Source: Sweltsa coloradensis (taxonomy: Eukaryota > Arthropoda > Insecta > Plecoptera > Chloroperlidae). Taken from it: a stretch of DNA of 64,000 bases. Below the pieces are notes generated by a model that saw nothing but the letters and a program-made list of their open reading frames with translations, was not told the DNA's origin and did not search any database. Both the position numbers and the translations under genes were made by a program. Shown one piece after another: positions 1 through 11,353 of this stretch (position 1 is its first letter; each line of letters begins with the position of its first letter). The DNA lies in the NCBI GenBank assembly GCA_024449915.1, contig JAMZAV010000792.1:62001-126000 (forward strand). Direction: 5' to 3'.

Positions 1-873
1 AAGTCTAGTTATACAGCGGCTGGAGAGAGACGCTTGCAACGCGAGGGGTAGACATACGAATGAGAGCGGTGCTATTGTTGTAATTGGATTCAGAGACGTT
101 ATCTGGGATGTTTGTTTCAATTGCGATGTACTTTGGCCTACGTGGGTGCTCGTCTGTGCCAGCTTCTCGCCTTCGTTCTACAACTTACCTATTTATGCTA
201 ATGCAAAGCGACGTTTACACGGAGTCGATTCTGCTTTACGAGGATAGTCACACACTTAGGTTAAAGCAGCTGTCAAGATTAGTTGGATAGAAAATATATT
301 TTCTTGGGAACGTTGATTCCCGTTTTGCAACGTAAAAAGATATTCAAATCATCACAAGAACACACTACATATTCGATTAGATGCACATTTGCAACATATA
401 AAGATATTCAAACCTCGCAAGTATACACACCGCATATTCCATTAGATTCACAATGCAGTTTTTTTCATAAATGTATCTCGTTAAAATTAATGTACTATCA
501 AGAAATAAGAATTTTATAAACACATTGTAATGCATTTTGATTTTACAATTTTATTTTGTATGCATGACATTTTAAACCGTAAAGGTTTTCAAAACATCAT
601 AAGAGACAGTAATATCGTAATGTATTCATAAGCCCTTTTCATTAATACAATTTGAAATCATGTTTAAATCTGTTTCATATTCTAACTCTATAACTTGAAT
701 CATTGACTTTTATAAATGCAATAAAATAGGTAATATTTTTTTGACCATACAAATACTTATATAATAAAGATAAACAACCACGGGAAGTGTTCACGATAGG
801 TGAGATGATACTTAATCAGCAGATCGCACAAATACCACACTCGCAAATAACATTAAAACAACGTTAATATGTT
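1..873. other. No gene seen
   Basis: Mostly AT-rich. The two small frames at 84-519 lack any recognisable domain. Nothing else could be assigned. Confidence 0.5.
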
Positions 874-985
874 TTGGTGGAGGCGCCGGGTCTAAGCGTA
901 ACTCCCAACTTTGGGGCTAGCTTCGCCCCCCGACCACCAGGGTAGCCTACAACATTCTACATCATCCTTGTTCGTCGTCGCAATT
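874..985 (+). repeat. GGTGGAGGYGCCGGGT-family repeat fragment
   Basis: TGGTGGAGGCGCCGGGT (875-891) starts a GC-rich 100-base block with AACTTTGGGGCTAGC and ACATTCTACATCATCC. The same opening occurs at 1967, 18400, 40529 and about 45995 (+), and reversed at 6192 and 29790. The trailing part resembles 3001-3065 and 18440-18490. The family is clear but its class is not. Confidence 0.6.
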
Positions 986-1039
986 TATCGCAATTAATGA
1001 ACAATCTTATAAATTATACGTTCATATGATTTTAAAAGA

Positions 1040-1105
1040 ATAAGTAGATTTCCTGCTACAAAAGCAAAAGGTCCTGGTTCAATTCCCAGATCGTACAGAT
1101 TTTAA
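1040..1105 (+). repeat. tRNA-like SINE fragment (B box)
   Basis: CCTGGTTCAATTCCCAG (1073-1089) forms a T-arm stem around a B box GGTTCAATTCC (1076-1086). No clear A box precedes it, so this is the decayed right half of a tRNA-derived head. It is not a functional tRNA gene. Confidence 0.4.
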
Positions 1106-1982
1106 CTTAATCCGTCAATACGAATGTTGGGTTAGTGCCGGTGACTGAGCGTTACTAGCATCGAAGAAGGTAAAATACAGTAGAACGTTGTTCTGAATTA
1201 CCTTTGTTTATACTGGCATCGCCAAAGGTTAAGTCGAGCCCAATCATTGGGTCACTATTTCCTGTTTCAAATACAAAACTCTATTTGGACATTATTTGCT
1301 TTAAAATAAAGTTCTTTACTAAAAACTAGTTCCGTGACTTAGTAGTCGACTCTAAATAAGAGCTCATTTTATTAAACTCTAGCAACTTCTTAAAATTAAT
1401 CTTTTTAAAGAGTTTATACCCTTAATTTAGGGCTATAAAATCTAGGCCAACAATGAATAACGAACTTTTGACACATGAAACACACAAAAAAAGTTGCAAA
1501 ATTGTTCGTGGGTAGTTATTATTTTCATCTTCTCAGCAGGGTGTATTATAATACAAGTAAGAAAGAGACAAAATGTTATCCATTCTTATCTTTCTCTTTT
1601 CCTTCTCTTTTCCTGAAGTGAAATGAAAGTAGTGGCGTAATGCCTGATATGAAACATGCATCAGGTCTTATTACTATGTTCAGGGAATATGACGGGTCAT
1701 TAGGAGATCTGAATTGCATGAGGCACGTAGTATATGCGTGGTCCCTAGCTTGTAAAACATCAACTACTTATACTTAATAAAAAGAGTACGGTAACAATCT
1801 CATTAAGTTACCAGTATTATTGAGTTAAGCGCATAAGTTTTGTGTTATGGGTTTCCATTTCAAAGCGAAGAAATTTAAACAAGCATGGGAAGAGAGTAGG
1901 CCAGTCATAAAGGGACAAAGTTTGTTGTCATTATTCAACATGTGGTTTAATAATCAGGTATCCGTGTTGGTGGAGGTGCCGG
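1106..1982. other. No gene seen
   Basis: AT-rich, unassigned sequence with short pyrimidine-rich patches (about 1585-1615). It ends in the GGTGGAGGTGCCGGGT motif at 1967. Confidence 0.5.
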
Positions 1983-2745
1983 GTTTTGGAGGAATTTCTT
2001 TTTTTAGTTAATTTTTGTTTGGTATACAAAAATAATATTTTAATCCGTGGAAAAGACAGTTCGAAGACGCACATTTTATCAATTATATTGAATAAAATTA
2101 GATGTTTAATTGTCATCATGGGTATGTAAAAGCACTTTTTATTGGGTGATCAAGTTATGTACTGATCGTAAAACTGAAGTGCATTTTAATGGAAAAAAAT
2201 AGATGCCCATTAAACGAATAATAACTATCTGTGTACTAAATGTAATATAAAGAATTCCTCCAAAAGACTTCTGTTAGCGAAATTCAACTATGATTTAAAA
2301 GACTGTGAACTTTATCAGACAAATGTTCCGTAAATCGTTACTGTTATATATATAAACAAAAAAATCTTAAAAAAATTGGAATAATAACTAAAATACTCAA
2401 ATTCCACAATTAATTCGGGTCTGAAGGGTTAATTAATTTTTGTTTGGTATACAAAAATATCAATTTTTTATTATGCGTGACATACGCTCAGACAGACGCA
2501 CATACAAAAATATCATGATAATCAACTTAGAGTGATTAATTATTGATTGATACAATCATGCTGGTAGTGTATAAGAATATTTTTAATTGGGTGATCAGTT
2601 ATGTGACTGATCGGGTAAACTGTAAGTACATTTTTTTTAAATAAAAATAAATGCATTTAGTAACGAATGAATCAAGACACTTTCCGTGTGCTTCTATTTA
2701 CGTATAAATGATCCTCCAAGGGCTTCTGTTAGTTCGTTTCGAAGC
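1983..2745 (+). repeat. Tandemly duplicated element with hairpin block
   Basis: Two diverged copies lie in direct order. Both contain TTAATTTTTGTTTGGTATAC (2008 and 2433), then a TTGGGTGATCA..TTATGT..ACTGATCG block (about 2142 and 2587), then CCTCCAA...CTTCTGTTAG (2257 and 2713). The offset grows from 425 to 456 through indels. In copy 1, GTTTTGGAGGAATTT (1983) and its reverse complement (AATTCCTCCAAAAG, about 2254) form inverted ends, giving a MITE-like unit of about 285 bases. Confidence 0.65.
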
Positions 2746-5621
2746 TATGGCATTCCTGAGCCTGGATACTCGTGGCCAAACTGCGAGGTCCGTACAATTA
2801 TTTGGTTATACTTATATACAACACGAAACAAATAATATAACTAAGAACTCAATTGGATATACACCCACGAGTACGGGAGTACCCCGCAAGAAGAATAACA
2901 ACAACAAAATCGCCGTGCGTTGATCATTTTGTTTGCGGTACCAGAGTTGTCTCTTGATCCCAAGTTTAATATGTTGGAGAATACTTTCCTAATTTTATGG
3001 GCTGTCTACTCCCCCCTTAACCTCAGGTTCGCCAAAACATGCTATCTACATTCTACACCATCCTTATTGAAGGTCAATGCCAGCCAAATAACGCATTTCA
3101 GTCAGACGTCGAGTTACACGCAAAGATGGACGAACAGACGGACAGACAGAATAGTGAAGCTTATTGGGAGCTTCGCACTAATTTATGTTTGTATTCAATG
3201 GTATTATTTAACCATGCTTAATCAAGGTCTCTTTATTGTTACGATGTTCAAAAATTAAGTATTAAATTGAAAACAAGAAGTCAGGCGAGTTTCTTTCCCT
3301 TTACAATAAGTTAATACATTCTTTGTAATGTTGGTTTAAAACTCTGAAAGTCTTCTTAAAATGTTGAAGTATAACTGCGTTGTACAGGAATTTTTAAACA
3401 AACCAATGTATAGTAAAATACAGGCAGCTCAAATAGTTTCAGCTCTCCAGAAAACACCACGTTATAACAACAAAATGGTAACACAACGTGTAAAAAAGAG
3501 GCATGTTGAGAAGTGGAATTTCTAAAGAACAACTACTGTGGAATGGAATAGATCAACTGAAGCTCTTGAGGAATCCATAGTGAGAAAGTTCAGAAGTTGA
3601 ATATGAGAATATGAATTTGGATTGAAATGTGATGTAAAGAATGAGAAGTGTTGATATATTTTAATACTATTATAGTCTGCTAGTATAAGGTCCTTGCCAC
3701 CTTGTCCATAACATATTTGCAATTGGAAATCAAATTGAATTAAATTCAGACATCCATCTCCATAATACTCGGTACAGTAACAATATTCATTTGACTCAAC
3801 AAAGAACATATCTCTCCCAACATACTTCAAACATATCAATTATTATAAACTATATAATTAACTCCCTAAAACACTTACTAATTTAAATGATATTAGCAAG
3901 TTCGGAAACAGACTCACAGAGATTCTAAGGAAAAAGGCCTATTTTATTCTATAGACGAGTACCTTTTGAAGATTTAAATTTGGTATAATTTAATTTCAAT
4001 ACTATCAATCTCAATAAGAGTACGATTTTCTCAATTTCATAATTCATTATTAAATTCGATGAATCAATTCAAATTTAATTCACTTTGTTCAACTTCATAA
4101 AATAATTCAAATGTTAATGTTTACTTATTGATTGTTATAGTATTATGTTATTAGGTAGATCTATATTTTGAATTTCATGTTGCTTCATCTGATGTGTGCT
4201 AGAAAAATAGGATTACACAATTCAATGTAATTCTGTAACATAATATGTTTTCAATCCTAAATAAAATAATTATCTATCTACCTAAAATAGAATCAATACA
4301 AATCATAAATAAAATAAACTGGTACTGCTACGTTTTGACGACAGAATGGTACCACACGTGCCTGCTATAGACTGGTCACCAAACCTCCATGTCCAGACGG
4401 TTGTGAACATTAGTGTAACAAGGTAAGACCGTTACTTCAGTATCGGTGCACGTGTGCAAATACCGGCAGAATGGAAAGCGTGTCTGATAACAAATACACA
4501 AAACATTGTTTAGTCTGGAAGTCGGTACTATCAGAAACCGTTTGCGAATATACACGCGTATTTAATTGTATGTGAATGACCTGAGGACTTGTTTATCTAC
4601 GGATGTTGGATAAATTAAACTTGGCCTTTTGAAACATATATGAATTGTGTGCCTGATGTTACATATACCTATTACTAACTTTAACACACCAATTCGATAT
4701 TATAGTAACAGTTTGAAAAGCATGTTTAAAAAATGATCACCTTTGTTGCAACAATATTTTCGACAGCTGGATACACTAGTAAAGGATGCTTAAGTAGAAT
4801 GAAAGTAATCTAATTCCGTAAATGCTTAGATACTTTCGTAACATTTGAACTACCTTAAAAAATTTGTTAATATCACCATTTTGTAAATGTATATCTACCT
4901 TGCTTTATTTATTTATGTTCATATTTAGTTCAATTGTTAATCAGTTGTAAAAATAAATGGTTTGTTTCGGATATTTTTCATAATTCTATTTTTAATTTTG
5001 TAAAACGTCAAGACTGGCGACGCTTATTATTTTACAAGTCGTTTCTATTTATAAAAATACAGAGTTTTACGAACTAAAATAAAATTACCTCTTCAAACTA
5101 AGAACTCTTCATTATCATACCGCAAGTCAAAGATAATTTTCTTTGACCCGAATTGAGACATCATTAGTAAGTTGTCTAAAAACATTAGAACATTTCACAT
5201 CTCATGATTGTATACGAACAACGTCGCAGGAATGAGGGTAGGAAGAAAATCCCTCATTAGCCACAAATACTAAAAAGCGCATCTTTTATCTTGCTATCTT
5301 CCTAGATATGAATTCAGACTGGGGTCGAACTACTTATTACAAGTTATATTTATAAACTTTTACATCTGAAACTCAAGAAAATATTTTGATATGAAAATAT
5401 ATGCTATTCGAAGTAGAACTATAATTAACACTCCATACCAGCACTTGACTGAAGACGATATCCAAGACTATGATGCTTGGATTGCTTTTTTTCTTAACAT
5501 TTTACTTTTGCCGTCACAAATAACATAAATATGAAGAAAAAAATGAAATTCAGGAAAATTGAAGCCCCCTTTAGAAGCAAACTCTTTGTGCGCATTTATG
5601 TACTTGGTTTACTGATTGATT
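2746..5621. other. Unassigned, old repeats
   Basis: 3001-3065 resembles the right part of the GGTGGAGG family, and 3125-3150 has a short GACGGACAGACAG run. A 105-codon minus frame at 3522-3839 has no ATG at its start and no recognised domain. 4320-4560 is slightly less AT-rich without identifiable content. The rest is AT-rich. Confidence 0.5.
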
Positions 5622-5870
5622 TGTATCGCTAAACGTCTCATAATAATGCACTAAGGCTATTCGAGACGATGAGGATGTAGTATGAACAAAAGGGAGGAGG
5701 GGAAACTCGGTACTGGCACGTAGCCTACTCCTTTCGAAAAGTACCAAGGAGACGATCGGCTTAACGTCCCATCCGAAAGGACGGTGTAACCTAGACAGTC
5801 ATAGGTTCCTCCACTAAGAGAACGAAGCCGTTACACTAGCTCTCGAACCCTCCATCTGCTCAAACCAATG
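5622..5870 (-). repeat. tRNA-derived SINE-like copy, family S1 (reverse)
   Basis: The left end AAACGTCTCATAATAATGCACTAAGG..ATTCGAG.CGATGAG also occurs at 57065-57110. Near the right end, reversed, GAGGGTTCGAGAGC resembles a B box. This orientation puts the tRNA-like head at the right and the TTAACGTCTC tail at the left. Confidence 0.55.
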
Positions 5871-6099
5871 GTATACGTGAATTATGTATGTACTATATGT
5901 TTACTTCATTTTATTTAGTTGACCTTGTTCATAAGTTTTCAAAATTGATTAGGATAAACAATAAATAAATAAACAATTTTGCGTGAAAATATATAATGTA
6001 TATCATAATGTAAATGTATAATTAGGCAGCAAAGCTCATCTATATGAATCACTTTTCACCCCGTTAGATCGTCTCATAACCAGGGCTCTGATTGGCGTG

Positions 6100-6213
6100 C
6101 GTTTTGTGCAGGCTATGACCTTCCACAATGATGATGCAGAATATGTTTAAGTGATTCCCCCCTCCCCGTTCTAGAATCTTAGAATATAACTAAACTCGGC
6201 ACCTCCACCATAA
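6100..6213 (-). repeat. GGTGGAGGYGCCGGGT-family repeat fragment (reverse)
   Basis: The motif AACTCGGCACCTCCACCATAAG (6193-6213) is the reverse complement of the family start. The adjoining CCCCCCTCCCC run and preceding sequence form the rest of the fragment. Confidence 0.5.
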
Positions 6214-6714
6214 GACAACGCGAGATCAAGCACTTTTTAGTTTCTACGATACACATGCTTTTTACAATTTCACTTCACACTCAATTATTTTATTTATTAA
6301 ACCTTTGTAAAATAATAGGCCAATTTAAATTATACATTAATATGTTTTCCATTAAATTCTCATTGATCGTAAAATAGTAACTTCTTTGTTATTTTAGACA
6401 TACCAGAACTTTCTTTATGTGCTATCAACTCACTTATTACGTTTTAACGGCTAGAGGAAAATGAAACGTTACTTTCTATTGTATTTTTTGATCACCAATA
6501 AGATTCATAAACGAACGATAAAACATTAAGTAAAGTGTATTTGCACGAAAGTGTTTGGAGCGGGGAGAGTTCGTTACAGCATAAATGTTTTTGACTATAA
6601 CAGAAAGTTTTTTATTTTGTACATGTTTATTTTCAACAATATCACAAAGATGATGGATTTTACATCGTTTACCTGAAGAGGTTATGTGGACCGTTTAAAA
6701 TATATACACGCAAA

Positions 6715-6960
6715 AACCAGGCCGCTTTGCGAACACTTAATTCTTATAGTCGCGTTGATAGACGAGTTTATACCTCTTTCATTTCTACATTCAATACAAA
6801 TCTTAAAAGTGCGATTTTCATAAGGAAAAATTCTTTGATTGCTCCCAAATTAAAACAAATATAGAAGTTGAAGAGTTGTTAAGTCCCCTAAAAATTCCAT
6901 CAATCAGATACAAAATTGGAGCTAAAAATATCCCCAAAATATTTAATTAGAGCCAAAACT
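6715..6960 (+). repeat. ACTAGGAAAACGC-family element fragment
   Basis: GGCCGCTTTGCGAACACTTAATTCTTATAGTCGCGTTGATAGACGAG matches the left part of the 46.02-kb copy. GTGCGATTTTCATAAGGAAAAATTC.TTGATTGC matches the inner repeats of the 61-kb copy. The ends are not defined. Confidence 0.5.
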
Positions 6961-8693
6961 ACCTTTTTCCTATTTGTTTTGGATTTGTTTTCAAACTGAT
7001 ACCACCATGTTTCATACAATATTCAAATATACATTTTGTTTCGAAATAATGTTGCGGTTGGGGGGATGTGGGGCAAATTATTAAAAAAAATTGATCCCGG
7101 GCCGCATTTAGTATTGCCCCAAAATAAAAACCCGCAAATATCCTTGGTCTACAAGAGGAGATATTACTACCAGTTAACACGGCAGAACTGACATCCGCAG
7201 ACTCTTATAGACATGTTAAACAACAAACGCCACCGTCTCAATAAAATGTATTCCTAACAGTCTTATCGATCTATTTATTTTAATTTTATTTATTTATTTA
7301 ACGTCTATCCTATTCAGTTATAAACCTGATTTACAAAGGAGGACAACTAAATAAATCTAATTACATAGATGCAGACACAACAATGAACTACAGTTTAGTA
7401 AATATTTGAAATATTAAAATTACAACAAAAATGCATTAAAACAATCATTAATAACACTGTCTAGTTAGGCCCTTAGGCTTCTCATTACGTCCTAATATCG
7501 TGGGCGTGATGTGGAGGTTTTGACTGGGAAGTGGTCTGGTCTAGTCTAGTCGTCTCTTTGAGTTCTGCTAATACAGACCACACAAGCCACAGTGTTCTTT
7601 CACTACTATACGCAATACGTGCCGTAGTCTGAAGAAGATGAAGTAATGACTGCAAGTCACATGCAACGCATAGTTGGTTCTATGTCAGTAGTTGATGGTT
7701 GTGGTTCGTCGTGTCGTTATTCTCACATTTCCACAAAATAACGATGAGTTGGTGGAATTTACGTGAAACAACAACCGTTTCAGGAACTAAAATCTGAACT
7801 TAAACTTTTTAAAAAAATAAAAAAGAAATTAGGTGGAATCTGATTTTAAAAGTATTATATTGATCTGTTGCTGATTGATGAACTTGGTGTGTTGTTCGTA
7901 ACTGATGTAAACGATTAGAAAATGAAACTTGAATATAATGTAATTAATTAAAAAATTGGCACGTCACAGATTTATTTCCTCTGAGCGTTATAAATTGAAA
8001 TTGATTGATTGATAGCTTAAAAACGCACTTTTACGCCTATGACAAAATCAACTTCGTGTAGCTATTATAAACATTCGCATTTATTTCTAATGAAGAATGC
8101 TTATAACTATTTACGAAAAACTGAGAACCTCTAGCGATATTAAGGCGACAGTAGTCTACTCCTGTAAAATAATAAAGATCGTACTGAAGTCTGAGCTTAG
8201 CTATCGCTAGATGAAGGCGAAATAAAAAAAAAAATATATATTGAGTTTGAAATTCTTAAAAATAGAACCAACCTTGACCCTAAAAGAGGTTTAATCTCAC
8301 TCCCTTTGGTTCCAAGTATGTTATAATCTTGGGCATCGTTTAAACCAAATGGACTATCGTTTGTCGGTAGTAAAGTTGGAAGATGAGATCCCTAAAACTG
8401 TGGCTTAAGAGTTAATAAGACTGGAACTCTCTTTACTTGGAGAACATAACGGTTTGGTGAACGAGGTTCTTTGGCTAATACTTCTTATTACACATTTTAC
8501 GGCAATCTGTTGCACCATTAAAGCTATAAAAAGTTTCGTTTCAAAATATCTACCGATACATGTTTATCTTGGCGGCTTGATGTGTGTATTGACGAGGGCG
8601 GTGAGGTGGGGAGTGAGGGGGGGTGATTCAAACAGGTGGAGCGATCAGTCGAGAGTAGGGAGGGAAACGATTTGTTTGTCTAGTAAAACACGG

Positions 8694-8694
<1 letters not shown>
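6961..8694. other. No gene seen
   Basis: Apart from the reversed repeat end at 7272-7394, nothing could be assigned. 7490-7750 is a less AT-rich patch with GTCTGAAGAAGATGAAG and TGACTGCAAGTCA, possibly a decayed retroelement end. Confidence 0.5.
7272..7394 (-). repeat. 3'-end fragment of hairpin-tailed dispersed family (reverse)
   Basis: Reverse-complemented, this reads AGTTCATTGTTGTGTCTGCA...CTCCTTTGTAAATCAG..TTATAACTGAATAGGATAGACGTTAAATAAATAAA. It closely matches 24149-24256 on the + strand. The AT-rich (TTTA)n end at 7272-7300 is its tail. It is a non-LTR retrotransposon or SINE end by appearance; no coding was seen. Confidence 0.75.
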
Positions 8695-8729
<35 letters not shown>

Positions 8730-8761
8730 GACGGACGGACGGACGGACGGACGGACGGACG

Positions 8762-8852
<91 letters not shown>
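8695..8852. repeat. Compound (GACA)n-(GGAC)n-(GACA)n microsatellite
   Basis: About 26 bases of GACA repeats, then about 40 bases of GGAC repeats (8723-8764), then about 88 bases of GACA (8765-8852). The open frames reading TDRQ or SVCL repeats on both strands are artefacts of this array. Shorter GACA/GGAC runs occur in other repeats of the window (24.27, 29.64 and 3.13 kb), so it may have expanded from an element tail. Confidence 0.97.
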
Positions 8853-9059
8853 GTTCATGCACGAAACACAGGAATGGAACTAGAAATTGTGTTGATTGAC
8901 GGGAAGTGATTGCGATCTTTTCTTCCGGTAGTGGTTTAAAGCAAGATTGCAAAGTTCTTTCCTTACAGTTACCACAAATTCAGATTGTTGTTACAGTAAC
9001 AATCAGGTTGCAGTTATCGCAGGAGCTAAATCCATTGCAGTTTTGTCATATTTACTTCC

Positions 9060-9330
9060 CCCAAACAAACTGCATTGGTTGCTAGTCTGTAGACGCAGGG
9101 CGTCGCCTCCTCGCGCTAACCCTCACTGCCCGGCGCCACCCACGCCACCTCCGTCACGGCGAATGTTCTCCGCCAGACTAGTAGCTCCCGAGTAGTTCGG
9201 GTACTCGCCGACGACCGGCTTGAATGGCGGGAGTAGGGCCCGAACCGCCGGCCCGCGAACATGTGAATCTGCGTCTCTCCGCGCCTCGATACATCGCGAC
9301 TACCAACACGTAAACGTCTACGAAACTTCG
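9060..9330. promoter_or_regulatory. GC-rich island, possible distal promoter
   Basis: About 270 bases with abundant CpG (GGCGCC, CGCGC, GCCGGCCCGCG) stand out from the AT-rich surroundings. A reversed CCAAT box (ATTGG, about 9076) lies at the left edge. There is no convincing coding frame; the small open frame there reads proline/arginine-rich only because of GC content. It may be a promoter or transcribed leader of the downstream gene, or of an unseen gene on the other strand. Confidence 0.25.
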
Positions 9331-11099
9331 CAGAAATCTAAAGGATTTTTTTATTTATATTTTTTGTGCGGCAATGTGATGGTAATTAATTGTTTGTAAT
9401 TGTTTAATTGGTGTAACTAAGTGATTGAGATAAGTAATCGTGTGCTGATCTTTTAATTAAAAATAACACCAGACCGTTTAGTCTGTGGGGTTAAATTGGC
9501 GTTGTGATTAAATCCGAGCATAAAGAACTATCTCTGTTAATGAAAAAAAGCTTTGCAATTAATTAAACACTTTATAGGGGTTTTTGTTCTTTTTAGTTCA
9601 CCGTAAACGAATAAATTATGTTCGTGATTTTAAATGTTTTTAAACATAATTTATTTATTCTTGCCATCAAGGTCATACCTTGCAGGAATAATTATTTTGT
9701 CAAAAAAGATACCAAATTTCTTCTATACTAACTCAACTATCATCTTTGAAGTTTAGTTCTGTGCTTGAATCGGTATTAGGTAACTCTAAATATAAATTTA
9801 TTTATTTATTCAAGATTTAAAATGTGTTTTGTACGAGTTGGACCATTTTCAATAACGGATTCGCGTGCACTAGAGCAAAAAATATATTAACCTTTCAGGA
9901 AATAAAATAGTGCGATTTCGATCAAACGTTTTGTATAAAAGATTCCTACGTTGTTTTGAGTCACATAGACAAAAACAAAAAAAACAAATACAATACTTTA
10001 ATTGTTTGGGCTTCTTTTCTGTCAAAGGGAAATAGAGAGAATCGAACCGGCATATTCTTGCAATATCATTGACGTTTCAATAAGGTTTTATCTGAACTGT
10101 CGTGACCATGTTTCATTAAAATGGCGTTTGCCATTTGTTTCAAGAAAAATTACAAATAATTTATGGCAAAAAGATAAAATGCATTCCTCTCGTAGTTCAG
10201 TCGTGCGTACTATTTCAAGCTTAAGTGATTCCACAACTGATGCAATATATACACATTCACATCCACCAGTCATTATCTTACGTACTATGTCATTATAAGT
10301 AAGGTGTGCTGATAAACTATATCCGAATGAATGTGTAGTTTATTTTCTATGATCGACAAAAGGATTTGTACGAACGTATTTGGTTATTGTTTACTAACAA
10401 TGAAAATTAATTTAGTTTAGTAACTGAATTTTGTTTCTCTTTTCATACGGCAGTGTTAAAAGTTTGTTATTAATACATATTTGAAAGTGAATAGATATAT
10501 TTTACTTGATGTAGAGGACTATGCTCTTTCTCTTTTTTTAAAATGTTGTTTTGTTATCATATCTTTAGAGAAATAAATACATACTAATAGAAAAGTCCAA
10601 AACACGAAATTGAATAACATTAGACGATTCCAGTAGTTTCTTTTATATAATATGAAATTCAACTTTTTCCTTTATAATTTAATTCTTGAAATTAATAATG
10701 GAAGTAATAATTGTGAATTAATATGGGTTTTGAAGCGCATTTTCAACACTAAAATCCCACAAGTCTACTTTACTAGTACTATGACGTATGACAGCGAAAT
10801 CGTTCGAATTCATTCAGCAATGTAATAGTTCTATGTCTACAATTAGACTTGTAACAAATCCACAATGACATTATAATGGCAGCATAAAAATGTGCCATCA
10901 AAATGTCACCGTGAAATTGTGCGAATTTTTCGTTTCTCACGCGATAGAAGTTTGCAACATCGATGTAAATGTTTGTATAGGCTATGTAACAAAATACATT
11001 GATGCGTTTTAGATTGATTTATCAAATCTAATAATTACGACAAAATTGTCATTAAATTTCGCGTTGAAACAAAATGACATCTAGGTGATAAACGCGCAT
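9331..11099. other. No gene seen
   Basis: AT-rich sequence between the GC island and the CRE-containing segment, possibly an intron of the leader. The small frames on both strands at 10002-10298 overlap each other and show no domain. Confidence 0.4.
9668..9682. promoter_or_regulatory. Perfect 15-base palindrome with a nuclear-receptor-like half-site
   Basis: CAAGGTCATACCTTG is a perfect palindrome (CAAGGT-CAT-ACCTTG) and contains AGGTCA, the core half-site of nuclear receptors. The spacing does not match the canonical ecdysone element (AGGTCA-N-TGACCT). Assignment as a response element is therefore speculative, although ETHR genes are known to be ecdysteroid-induced. Confidence 0.15.
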
Positions 11100-11353
11100 G
11101 CGTCTATACGTATGACGTCACATTCCAAACCCATAAAGAACAGTTGCAAGAAAGAGAGGGGGGAGCGGCGTCTGTTGGTAAAATTACGACGTCTTCTCGA
11201 CGTTCGTAGTCAATGATGGTGACGGCGCTGGAGATAGACGGACGGCTCTGACTTTCATTTGGTCGCCAAATGATGAGTCGCTTTAGGACGCGTCGCGAAT
11301 ATCCGCACTTTCACGTTCCGACGTGCGCGATCTCAATATAGACGAGATACAGG
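11100..11353 (+). promoter_or_regulatory. Candidate upstream promoter and first untranslated exon
   Basis: This 250-base segment is richer in G, C and CpG than the AT-rich flanks. It contains a perfect CRE palindrome TGACGTCA at 11113-11120 and ends at ACAGG|GTGAGC, a good splice donor at 11354. It lies about 3.9 kb upstream of the GPCR ATG, a plausible position for a distal first exon. No TATA box or initiator could be assigned with confidence, and no open frame of note spans it. Confidence 0.25.

Noticed and set aside
3522..3839. 105-codon minus frame
   Set aside because: No ATG at its start, no recognised domain, and its length is within chance for many AT-rich frames.
7625..7675. Hammerhead candidate around CTGAAGAAGATGAAG
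   Set aside because: A small stem TGACT/AGTCA is present, but there is no GAAAC box at the right distance and no stem I.
8454..8952. Three open frames with TDRQ, SVCL or SVRP repeats
   Set aside because: They are created by the GACA/GGAC microsatellite read in different frames.
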